Assembly (NCBI GenBank): GCA_945860705.1
Contig: CAMART010000003.1
Location: 1-64,000 of the forward strand
Length of the DNA: 64,000 nucleotides
Origin: Chitinophaga pinensis
GTDB lineage: Bacteria; Bacteroidota; Bacteroidia; Chitinophagales; CAMDFR01
Reading direction: 5' to 3'
Of the stretch, positions 33,316 to 41,355 are shown piece by piece. The position numbers and the translations under genes are program-made. Position 1 is the stretch's first letter, and each line of letters opens with the position of its first letter. The notes below the pieces were generated by a model. That model was given only the letters and a program-made list of their open reading frames with translations, did no database searches and was not told the origin of the DNA.

Positions 33316-35175
33316 TTATACAACCGCAATGATATTAGGGTCATCGATTTCTATTTTAAGATTGTCAATAATAAATAATTGACGCTCCATAGTGTTTTTG
33401 CCCATATAGTATTCCAACATTTTTTTAATTGTTGTATTCTCTTTAAAAATCACTGGTGTAAGTTTTATATTTTCATTGATAAATTCTTCAAATTCTTCTG
33501 GACTTATTTCACCTAAGCCTTTAAATCTTGTAATCTCAGCTTTACCTTTTAGTTTTTCTATCGCATTTTTTCTTTCTTCATCGCTATAGCAATAAATGGT
33601 TTCTTTTTTATCTCTTACTCTAAATAATGGCGTTTCCAATATTTTTACATGGCCACCTTTGACTAGGTCTGGAAAAAATTGTAAAAAAAATGTAAGCAAT
33701 AATAAACGAATATGCATACCATCGACATCCGCATCAGTTGCTATCACTACATTGTTATATCTAAGATCGTCTATTGACTCTTCGATATTTAGAGCATGCT
33801 GCAATAGATTAAATTCTTCATTTTCATATACTACTTTTTTGGTAAGTCCATAACAATTTAGAGGTTTTCCTCTAAGACTAAATACTGCTTGGGTTTCTAC
33901 ATCTCTCGCTTTTGTAATAGACCCACTAGCACTATCGCCCTCAGTGATAAAAACTGTCGTATCTTGTTTTCTTTCACCTTTACCTTCGTTTAGATGTGTT
34001 CTGCAATCTCTTAGATTTTTATTATGTAGATTGGCTTTTTTAGCTCTTTGTTGAGCTAGTTTTTTTACTCCAGCCATATCTTTTCTTTCACGCTCGCTTA
34101 GCATTATTTTGCGAAGTAGCGCATCTGCTGTTATGGGATTTTTATGTAAAAAATCATCTAATTGTTTTGATAAAAATTCTCCTATGAAATTTTTCATAGT
34201 AAGTTTTTCATCCACATTTACAGTACCTAATTTTGTTTTTGTTTGACTTTCAAAAACTGGCTCTTGTATTCGAATACTTACAGCGCCTACAATGGCTGTA
34301 CGAATATCAACCGCTTCAAAATCTTTTTTATAATAATCTCTAATTGTTTTTACAAAAGATTCTCTAAATGCTGCTAAGTGCGTACCACCCATGATGGTGT
34401 GCTGTCCATTCACAAAAGAATAATATTCCTCACCATATTGATTGGCATGAGTGATAGCTACTTCTATATCTTCTCCTTTTAAATGAATGATTGGATATAC
34501 GATACTTTCTTCATCTACTTTTCTTTTTAGCAAATCTAATAAGCCATCTTTTGATGCATATTTTTGACCATTGAAATGCATAGTTAGGCCTGTATTAAGA
34601 TAGGCATAATTCCACATTTGGTTTTCTAAATACTCTGGTATGAAATGGTAATTTTTAAAAATAGCAGTATCTGGAGTGAAATACATACGAGTACCGTTTG
34701 CCTCATCAGTTGTAGATATTTTATGATCTTTTACAAGATTACCTTTTTCAAATTCAGCTATTTTTTTCTGGCCATCTCGTATACTTTCTACTTTGAAATA
34801 AGTAGATAATGCATTTACTGCTTTAGTACCTACCCCATTTAGACCTACTGATTTTTTAAATGCTTTGCTATCATACTTCCCTCCTGTATTTATCTGAGAA
34901 ACACAATCAATAACTTTACCTAATGGAATACCTCGTCCATAATCTCTTATATCTACACTATCTTTATTAACAGTTATTTCTACTTTTTTGCCATGTCCCA
35001 TTACATACTCATCGATGCAATTATCTATTACTTCTTTTATTAGTATGTATATACCATCATCTTGCGAAGAACCATCTCCTGTTTTTCCTATATACATACC
35101 CGGTCTTAGTCGCATATGTTCTTTCCAATCGAGCGAGCGTATATTATCTTCGTTATAATCTAAATTTTCTGCCAT
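33316..35175 (-). CDS. parE: DNA topoisomerase IV subunit B
   Basis: 619 aa. The GHKL ATPase domain has [27 protein letters not shown] and [14 protein letters not shown]. The transducer and TOPRIM domains follow, with [24 protein letters not shown] and [16 protein letters not shown]. The length and lack of the GyrB-type insertion suit the type IIA B subunit that pairs with ParC in chromosome decatenation; GyrB of this phylum is similar, so the ParE label rests on length and the compact C-terminus (RFKGLGEI ... [16 protein letters not shown]). parC is not in the window. Own promoter box upstream. Confidence 0.87.
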   Translation of the reverse strand: MAENLDYNEDNIRSLDWKEHMRLRPGMYIGKTGDGSSQDDGIYILIKEVIDNCIDEYVMGHGKKVEITVNKDSVDIRDYGRGIPLGKVIDCVSQINTGGKYDSKAFKKSVGLNGVGTKAVNALSTYFKVESIRDGQKKIAEFEKGNLVKDHKISTTDEANGTRMYFTPDTAIFKNYHFIPEYLENQMWNYAYLNTGLTMHFNGQKYASKDGLLDLLKRKVDEESIVYPIIHLKGEDIEVAITHANQYGEEYYSFVNGQHTIMGGTHLAAFRESFVKTIRDYYKKDFEAVDIRTAIVGAVSIRIQEPVFESQTKTKLGTVNVDEKLTMKNFIGEFLSKQLDDFLHKNPITADALLRKIMLSERERKDMAGVKKLAQQRAKKANLHNKNLRDCRTHLNEGKGERKQDTTVFITEGDSASGSITKARDVETQAVFSLRGKPLNCYGLTKKVVYENEEFNLLQHALNIEESIDDLRYNNVVIATDADVDGMHIRLLLLTFFLQFFPDLVKGGHVKILETPLFRVRDKKETIYCYSDEERKNAIEKLKGKAEITRFKGLGEISPEEFEEFINENIKLTPVIFKENTTIKKMLEYYMGKNTMERQLFIIDNLKIEIDDPNIIAVV

Positions 35176-35199
35176 TTTTATGTTCTATTAAATCTACTA

Positions 35200-35207
35200 C
35201 AAATATA
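35200..35207 (-). promoter_or_regulatory. TAnnTTTG promoter box (parE)
   Basis: TATATTTG on the minus strand, 24 nt before the ATG at 35175. Confidence 0.55.
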
Positions 35208-35305
35208 CATTCGATAAAGCATAGGAACGAATACATGGTATATTGAGTATTCAACAATTTGTGTGTAAAAATTAAAACTGTCTACTTTTTTAAATAAATA
35301 ATAGG

Positions 35306-37219
35306 CTATTTGTTACTGTTTTTCTCAAATTTTCCCATATCGTTTTGTATGATAGTAATTGTTTCTAACATCCATTGTACAGCTTGAAGAATCTCTGTTT
35401 CTTTATATTTTGGCAATAATTTTATGATGGCTTGTAATGTATTTGGTTGAATGGAGATTTCTTTTAGAACTGCTTCACAAATAGAATTAAAAGAACTTGA
35501 ATCTAAACCTAATTTTTTCTTTTTCAAACATACATCACATACTTTGCAATCTTCTTGATTATCCTCACCAAAATACTTACTAAACAAAATATTTCTACAT
35601 ATATGAGCTGATGAAGCATAATAAATCATATCATTAAGCTTTCTTTCTTTGTTTTTATATCTTTTTTTTATAAACTGACTATCGAGTAGTACATTATTTT
35701 TATTGTGTCTCTCTTGCAAAAATTGGATCTTGGGAGAATTGTTTTCTGGAATATATTCTAGGTATTTATGTGACTGAAGTAATACTAAAGCTTTTTTGAT
35801 ATCAGGAATAGTTGTTTTTAATTTATTAGCTAAATACGATTCTTTTATATTGACAAAATTTTCAAATAATCCTTCATATGATCGCAATAATAATTTAATT
35901 AAAGGGTCATATTGCTTATGTGATATTTGTAATTTGTACAACTCTTCTTTATTGCAAGTTATCATTACTTTTGATTGTGAGTATATGGTCTCTGTAGCTT
36001 GGATTATTTCTTGCTGTTCGAGTATTTTCAATGCTACAAGTACTTTAGAAGGATTCAATGCATATTTTTGACAAAACTCTTCTATACTAAAATCAAAAGA
36101 TTCATTTTTACCACTACCTATTGCTAATAAAAAAAACTGACATAATAAATCATAGTAATATCTTAAGTCTTCTATGCTTACTTCATTATCCTTTAATTGT
36201 TGTATGGAGCTTGTTGCGTCTATTTTATGAAATAATAAAACAGCAAATGCTTTTTTTTCATCTCTACCTGCACGACCAGCTTCTTGATAATAACTTTCTA
36301 AATCTGGAGGCATATCCATATGTACTACTACTCTTACATCGGGCTTATCTATTCCCATTCCAAATGCATTAGTACACACTATTATTCTAGTTTTGTTTTT
36401 TATCCAATTGCTTTGTTTACGTTCTCTATCTTCATTGCTCAAACCTGCATGATAAAAATCTGCACTTATTTCTTGCTTATATAAATATGCTGCTATATCT
36501 TTTGTACGTTTTCTATTTCGAACATATACAATACCTGTGCCTGATACTTTTTTTAATATTTCACTAAGCTTTCCTAATTTGTTTTCTTCTTCTAAAACTA
36601 CATAAGAAATATTTTTTCTAACAAAACTTTTTCTAAATATTTGTTGATTTTTGAACTGTAATTTTTCTTGAATATCTTCTACCACATCAGCTGTAGCTGT
36701 AGCTGTGAGGGCTATACAAGACACCTTGGGCAACATCTCTCTCAACTTTACAATTTGAAGGTATGCTGGTCTAAAATCATATCCCCATTGACTGATACAA
36801 TGTGCTTCATCAATAGCTATAAGTGAAACATTCATCTTCTTTAATCGCTCTGAAAAAATATCTGTAAGTATACGTTCTGGTGATAGGTATAAAAATTTAT
36901 ATTCACCAAGCATTGCATTATTTAGCACTACATCTATTTGTTTGTAATGCATACTTGAATTTATAGTCGCTGCTTTTATTCCTCTATTTACTAAGTTATC
37001 TACTTGATCTTTCATTAGTGCAATGAGAGGAGAAATAACTATACACATTCCATCCATAGCCAATGCGGGAATTTGAAAACATATGGACTTGCCACCACCT
37101 GTAGGAAGCAATGCTAGAGTATCATTGCCTTCTAATACACTTTCAATGATTTCTTGCTGTGGATACCTAAATGTATCAAAACCCCAATACTGTTTTAAAA
37201 TTTCGTGTATTGTACTCAC
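35306..37219 (-). CDS. recQ: RecQ-family ATP-dependent DNA helicase
   Basis: 637 aa. Helicase motifs in order: ALLPTGGGKSICFQIPA (Walker A), DEAHCISQWGYDFRP (DEAH box plus the aromatic-rich RecQ loop), LTATATADV (motif III) and QEAGRAGRD (motif VI). The zinc-binding region has four Cys (HICRNIL ... CKVCDVC). A long RecQ C-terminal region follows, but I see no clear HRDC domain, so it is the shorter Bacteroidota type. RecQ unwinds DNA 3' to 5' in recombination and fork repair. The start is GTG (37219), 13 nt after the ABC ATPase gene's stop codon, so the two are probably cotranscribed. Confidence 0.92.
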   Translation of the reverse strand: MSTIHEILKQYWGFDTFRYPQQEIIESVLEGNDTLALLPTGGGKSICFQIPALAMDGMCIVISPLIALMKDQVDNLVNRGIKAATINSSMHYKQIDVVLNNAMLGEYKFLYLSPERILTDIFSERLKKMNVSLIAIDEAHCISQWGYDFRPAYLQIVKLREMLPKVSCIALTATATADVVEDIQEKLQFKNQQIFRKSFVRKNISYVVLEEENKLGKLSEILKKVSGTGIVYVRNRKRTKDIAAYLYKQEISADFYHAGLSNEDRERKQSNWIKNKTRIIVCTNAFGMGIDKPDVRVVVHMDMPPDLESYYQEAGRAGRDEKKAFAVLLFHKIDATSSIQQLKDNEVSIEDLRYYYDLLCQFFLLAIGSGKNESFDFSIEEFCQKYALNPSKVLVALKILEQQEIIQATETIYSQSKVMITCNKEELYKLQISHKQYDPLIKLLLRSYEGLFENFVNIKESYLANKLKTTIPDIKKALVLLQSHKYLEYIPENNSPKIQFLQERHNKNNVLLDSQFIKKRYKNKERKLNDMIYYASSAHICRNILFSKYFGEDNQEDCKVCDVCLKKKKLGLDSSSFNSICEAVLKEISIQPNTLQAIIKLLPKYKETEILQAVQWMLETITIIQNDMGKFEKNSNK

Positions 37220-37232
37220 AGCTTATAGACTA

Positions 37233-37886
37233 TTATGAAATTATTTTACCATCTTTCATCACTAATTTTCTATCTGCTTTATCAGCAAATTCATTGTTGT
37301 GAGTTACTATGATAAATGTTTGAGACAATTCTTTTCTTAATAAAAAAAATAAATCGTGAAGTTCTTTAGCTCTCTCACTATCTAGATTACCGCTTGGTTC
37401 ATCTGCAAATACTACCGCTGGATTATTTATCAATGCTCTAGCTACGGCTACTCGTTGCTGTTCACCACCACTCAACTGACTTGGTTTATTATCTTTTCTA
37501 TGTGTAAGATGAAGCATGTCTAAAAGTTTTAGTGCTTTCTGTTTCGATTCGTTTTCTTTTTCACCTTTTATGAGTGCTGGTATACATATATTTTCTAATG
37601 CTGTAAACTCTGGAAGTAAGTGATGAAATTGAAAAATAAATCCAATTTGTTCATTTCTAAATTTATTTAAAGCATTATTTTTCAACAAATTTACTTGTGT
37701 ATTATTAATAAAAAGTGCTCCTTTATCAGCAGTATCTAAAGTACCCAAAATATGAAGTAACGTACTTTTGCCTGCTCCTGAAGAACCTACTATACTGATA
37801 ATTTCTGCCTTATCTACTTTTAGAGATACGTCTTGTAGTACATGTATATCTCCATAAGATTTAAAAATATTTCTAGCTTCTAACAT
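37233..37886 (-). CDS. ABC transporter ATP-binding protein, LolD-like
   Basis: 217 aa. Complete ATPase motifs: GSSGAGKSTLLHILG (Walker A), a Q-loop FQFHHLLPEF, LSGGEQQRVAVARAL (signature), VVFADEPSGNLD (Walker B) and IVTHNNEFA (H-loop). The FQFHHLLPEFTALENI region and SGNLD match the LolD/MacB/FtsE-type group. LolD powers lipoprotein release from the inner membrane together with LolCE; no permease gene is adjacent, so the pairing is inference. Many Bacteroidota keep lolD apart from its permease. It is upstream of recQ in the same unit. Confidence 0.85.
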   Translation of the reverse strand: MLEARNIFKSYGDIHVLQDVSLKVDKAEIISIVGSSGAGKSTLLHILGTLDTADKGALFINNTQVNLLKNNALNKFRNEQIGFIFQFHHLLPEFTALENICIPALIKGEKENESKQKALKLLDMLHLTHRKDNKPSQLSGGEQQRVAVARALINNPAVVFADEPSGNLDSERAKELHDLFFLLRKELSQTFIIVTHNNEFADKADRKLVMKDGKIIS

Positions 37887-37976
37887 ATAGTAAATGTATT
37901 ATTTTTTTAATAATAAATAGGTATAAAGTTGAAGAGTTTTATATATTAGTGTTTGAAAAAAAGATATTAATAAGAT

Positions 37977-39407
37977 TTGAAAAAATATTTAGCTATTATT
38001 GTTGCCTTTGTATTAATTATACTTGGTGTTTTCTTGATGAAAAAACTTGTCATAAAACAAAAAGCTGAGCGATTATATGAAACAACTAGATTTAGAAATC
38101 TATCCTCTATAGTTCAATCAGAAACATTTATAGTAGGTACTACTATCAATCCTATCAGTTTTTATTATTACAAAGATACTAAAGCTGGCTTTGAATATGA
38201 AATAGCAAAAGAAATAGCAAAAAAACTAAATCTAAATCTACAAATAATAACTGTGGCCAATGATTCTACTTTATATAGTATGATGCGCAAAGGTCAAATA
38301 GATATGGCTATGAATAAATTCTTGAGTATTGATAATAATTATTCAAAAGATTTTGAGTATACAAATAATATATATAAATCTCATTTGCATTTAATCAGTT
38401 TTAGTAATAAAGATACTAGTAAAACAGCTATAGATAAAAGAATTGCTTATTCAAAAGTCATTATACCTAGTCAAGAATTTAACCATTTACCTTTAGATTA
38501 TATTACTAAGTATCTACCTAAAAATACAAATATTATTTTTGATGACACAGCATCTTCATTTGAACTGATGAAAAAGCTTGCAAACAAAGACAGCATCATG
38601 TTGCTGACTTGGGATTATATGTATGAATTATCTAATCTTGATGAAATAAAAAAGTTTAATAGTAAAGAAATATTAACAGAAAACGAAATGACTTTTATAG
38701 TTGCCAATCAAAATATTGAACTTTTAGATACTATTAATTTTATTATTGAAAAATTTAAAAACACTAAAAAGTATAGTGATATTACTAAAAAATATCTTCA
38801 AAATAATGAAGTAGTAACAATAGATATTAATGAAAATGAAACCGCACTGAGCATTCCTAAAAAATATAGAAAAGGTGCAATTTCACTATTTGATGAATTG
38901 ATAAAAAAACATGCGAAACAAAATAAACTAGATTGGAAACTTGTAGCAGCTGTGATTTATAAAGAAAGTAGTTTTAATCCTCAGGCAATAAGTCCTTATG
39001 GGGCAAGTGGGCTAATGCAACTAATGCCTGAAACTGGGAAAAGATTTGGAGCAGATAGCTTATTAGATCCTGAACAAAGTATAAAAGCTGGTTGTGCATA
39101 CCTAAAATATCTTAATAATTATTGGAGCAAAAAAGTAAATGATAGTACTCAGATAAAATACTTTGTACTAGCTTCATACAATAGTGGTCAAGGGCACATT
39201 ATAGATGCTCAAAAATTAGCTGAAAAATACAATTCAAATCCAAATATATGGTTTGAAAATGTAGAATTATATCTTAGTCTTATGTCAGACCCTAAATATT
39301 ACAATGACCCTGTGTGCAAACTTGGCTATTGTAGAGCATCAGAAACAATCTCTTTTGTAAGAGTAGTTAGTGCTAAGCACAAACAATATATAGATACTGT
39401 AAAATAA
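37977..39407 (+). CDS. Membrane-bound lytic transglycosylase MltF-like
   Basis: 476 aa. An N-terminal helix (AIIVAFVLIILGVFL) is followed by a solute-binding family 3 domain (about 50-275: ETFIVGTTINPISFYYY, FEYEIAKEIAKKLNLNL) and an SLT lytic transglycosylase domain (about 305-460). The catalytic Glu lies in AVIYKESSFNPQAISPYGASGLMQLMP, followed by DPEQSIKAGCAYLKYL and LASYNSGQGHI. It cleaves peptidoglycan glycan strands to 1,6-anhydro products. The start is TTG (37977); starting at the next Met would remove most of the membrane anchor. Divergent from the LolD-like gene. Confidence 0.9.
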   Translation: MKKYLAIIVAFVLIILGVFLMKKLVIKQKAERLYETTRFRNLSSIVQSETFIVGTTINPISFYYYKDTKAGFEYEIAKEIAKKLNLNLQIITVANDSTLYSMMRKGQIDMAMNKFLSIDNNYSKDFEYTNNIYKSHLHLISFSNKDTSKTAIDKRIAYSKVIIPSQEFNHLPLDYITKYLPKNTNIIFDDTASSFELMKKLANKDSIMLLTWDYMYELSNLDEIKKFNSKEILTENEMTFIVANQNIELLDTINFIIEKFKNTKKYSDITKKYLQNNEVVTIDINENETALSIPKKYRKGAISLFDELIKKHAKQNKLDWKLVAAVIYKESSFNPQAISPYGASGLMQLMPETGKRFGADSLLDPEQSIKAGCAYLKYLNNYWSKKVNDSTQIKYFVLASYNSGQGHIIDAQKLAEKYNSNPNIWFENVELYLSLMSDPKYYNDPVCKLGYCRASETISFVRVVSAKHKQYIDTVK

Positions 39408-39417
39408 CTAAATATAT

Positions 39418-39933
39418 TTAATGATGGTGACCACCTGGACCATGAACATGTCCGTGGCTTAATTCATCTGGAGTAGCTTCACGAACACTTGAAATACTAC
39501 CAGTGAAATGTAATTTTTTTCCAGCCATAGGATGATTAAAATCCATATCTATATTTTCAAGTCCTATTTTAGTAACTAGACCCATATGCTGATTTCCTTG
39601 ATTATCCATCATAGGTACATAAGTTCCTACTTTTATTTTTTCTGCGTCAAATTTACCCTCCTGATCTAAAAAAATATTAATAGGTAAAGTAGCCACGTTT
39701 TCTGGATGGTTAAGCCCATAAGCATCAGCTGCTTCAAGATAAAAATCAAAATTATCTCCGCTTGTTTTACCCATAATATTTTGCTCAAACATAGGTATCA
39801 TCATACCTATTCCTGCTATAAAAACTAAAGGATTTTCAGCAGTAGTTTGTTCTACATGAGTTTCTGAATTATCGTCATTTACTGTAGATAAAGAATATTG
39901 AAGATTTACTACAGATTCGTTTACTATTTGCAT
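39418..39933 (-). CDS. slyD: FKBP-type peptidyl-prolyl isomerase, SlyD-like
   Basis: 171 aa. FKBP core strands: SVVNLQYSLSTVND, then ENPLVFIAGIGMMIPMFEQNIMG. The insert-in-flap domain typical of SlyD follows, and FNHPMAGKKLHFTGSI returns to the core. The tail is His-rich (HGHVHGPGGHHH), as in E. coli SlyD where it binds nickel. The protein acts as a chaperone and prolyl isomerase in the cytoplasm, and may supply metal. It converges with the MltF-like gene, with only 10 nt between stop codons, and lies 24 nt after the OsmC gene. Confidence 0.9.
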   Translation of the reverse strand: MQIVNESVVNLQYSLSTVNDDNSETHVEQTTAENPLVFIAGIGMMIPMFEQNIMGKTSGDNFDFYLEAADAYGLNHPENVATLPINIFLDQEGKFDAEKIKVGTYVPMMDNQGNQHMGLVTKIGLENIDMDFNHPMAGKKLHFTGSISSVREATPDELSHGHVHGPGGHHH

Positions 39934-39957
39934 TGTTGGTTTACTTGTTTTTTATGA

Positions 39958-40365
39958 TTAATATATAAATTCTACTTTTTTAATAATATCTGGGTGAAGG
40001 CTAAAGTATACTGGGCATTTCATGGCTACTCTTTCAAAAATATCTTTATTTTTTTGTTCTTTGAAAGCATCAATTTTTGGGAAATATATTTTAACATGTA
40101 TTTCACCTATTCTTCTAGGCTCTGCATACATAACTTTTGTAATGTCTGCTTTAGTATGTATCAAATCAATACCCATTTCTTTAGCTTTTATACCTATAAT
40201 ACTAAGCATACATGCTCCTAATGAAGTAGCTGTCAAATCTGTAGGTGAAAAAGCCTCTCCATTTCCATGATTATCTTTAGGTGCATCAGTTACTATTTGG
40301 TTTCCACTTTCTATATGTGTGCAAAGAGTACTCAATTTTCCTTTATACTCGATAGTTGATGTCAT
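39958..40365 (-). CDS. OsmC family protein
   Basis: 135 aa. The two reactive cysteines of the OsmC/Ohr fold are present: TSLGACMLSIIGIKAKE and AMKCPVYFSLHPDI. The central helix and the strand HVKIYFPKI fit the family. Members reduce organic or lipid hydroperoxides, or act in redox stress defence. This is the YhfA-like branch rather than Ohr, judging by the C-P-V-x-x-S-L motif; that call is by eye. It has its own TAnnTTTG box and is followed by the slyD-like gene. Confidence 0.88.
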   Translation of the reverse strand: MTSTIEYKGKLSTLCTHIESGNQIVTDAPKDNHGNGEAFSPTDLTATSLGACMLSIIGIKAKEMGIDLIHTKADITKVMYAEPRRIGEIHVKIYFPKIDAFKEQKNKDIFERVAMKCPVYFSLHPDIIKKVEFIY

Positions 40366-40388
40366 ATTGATTTTAGATTTTAAAGCAT

Positions 40389-40396
40389 CAAACTTA
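40389..40396 (-). promoter_or_regulatory. TAnnTTTG promoter box (OsmC gene)
   Basis: TAAGTTTG on the minus strand, 23 nt before the ATG at 40365. Confidence 0.5.
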
Positions 40397-40449
40397 AGTA
40401 TATATTTTTATTTGAATACAACTTATTTTAAAAAGTCTTGTTTTGTTTA

Positions 40450-40457
40450 TATATTTG
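40450..40457 (+). promoter_or_regulatory. TAnnTTTG promoter box before beta-barrel gene
   Basis: TATATTTG ends 6 nt before the preferred ATG at 40464. The ORF track's start at 40443 would lie upstream of this box, which favours the later ATG. Confidence 0.5.
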
Positions 40458-40463
40458 TATACG

Positions 40464-41234
40464 ATGAAGATTCGATTTTATATGCTCATTTTGATTTGCC
40501 TTTTTGTGAAAATAGGCAATGGACAAGGAAATATCATCAAAGAGGATAGAAACTTTTTGTATCGACACGAATTTTCAGCAGGTATTAAAGTTCAAACCAA
40601 CTCATATGGTATATATCTAGAAAAAGTATGGATAAAAAATATCTACACTAAGAAATTCATTCAATTTGACCTTTTATACCATTATGATATCAGACAAAAA
40701 AAAATGGATGGATTAGCTATAGGCGACAGAACCTATAAGAAATTCGTTTATGGTAAAAGGAATGACATCTTTACTTTAAAATTTAATTTTGGGTATAGGA
40801 AAACAATAGCAGAAAGAGCTATGCAAAAAAATGGAGTAGCCCTATATTTTTGCTATTCTGCTGGTTTCAATTTGGGAATAGAAAAACCTTATTTCTTGTT
40901 TTTAAGAGACGTAGATAATGTAAACGATGTAAATGCAGAATCTTATAATAATGAAAATAAAGATCGATTTTTAAATAATTCTGGTACTAATGGGCAAATA
41001 GTAGGATATGCAGGATTTGCAAGAGGCTGGGGAGATATAAAACCGTTATTTGGGGGCAATCTAAAGTTAGGCCTACATTTTGACTGGGCTAGACAAAGTG
41101 TATTTATCAAGTCACTAGAAGTTGGTGCAAATCTAGATGTTTACCATAGAAGTGTTAATATACTTGCAACAAGGAATAATAAACCATATATATTAAACGC
41201 ATACATAAATTTTCAATTAGGTAAAAGATGGTAA
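40464..41234 (+). CDS. Outer-membrane beta-barrel-like protein
   Basis: 256 aa from the ATG at 40464; the upstream ORF start lies before the promoter box. Signal peptide MKIRFYMLILICLFVKIGNGQ. The mature sequence alternates aromatic and polar residues in strand-like stretches (FSAGIKVQTNSYGIYLEKVW, TLKFNFGYRKTIAE, VALYFCYSAGFNLGI, LKLGLHFDWARQS) and ends in a C-terminal strand NAYINFQLGKRW, as expected for a small outer-membrane barrel. I recognise no named family; similar unnamed proteins are common in Bacteroidota. Divergent from OsmC. Confidence 0.7.
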   Translation: MKIRFYMLILICLFVKIGNGQGNIIKEDRNFLYRHEFSAGIKVQTNSYGIYLEKVWIKNIYTKKFIQFDLLYHYDIRQKKMDGLAIGDRTYKKFVYGKRNDIFTLKFNFGYRKTIAERAMQKNGVALYFCYSAGFNLGIEKPYFLFLRDVDNVNDVNAESYNNENKDRFLNNSGTNGQIVGYAGFARGWGDIKPLFGGNLKLGLHFDWARQSVFIKSLEVGANLDVYHRSVNILATRNNKPYILNAYINFQLGKRW

Positions 41235-41312
41235 CAATCAATATTTTATATATTTTTTTTTAAACAAACAAACATTTGACAATTTAATGACATTTATTAT
41301 ATAAATAAAAAA

Positions 41313-41320
41313 TATATTTG
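41313..41320 (+). promoter_or_regulatory. TAnnTTTG promoter box (BNR-repeat protein)
   Basis: TATATTTG, 35 nt before the ATG at 41356. Confidence 0.5.
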
Positions 41321-41355
41321 CATATATAAATTAAGAAAAACTATAAATAAATAAT

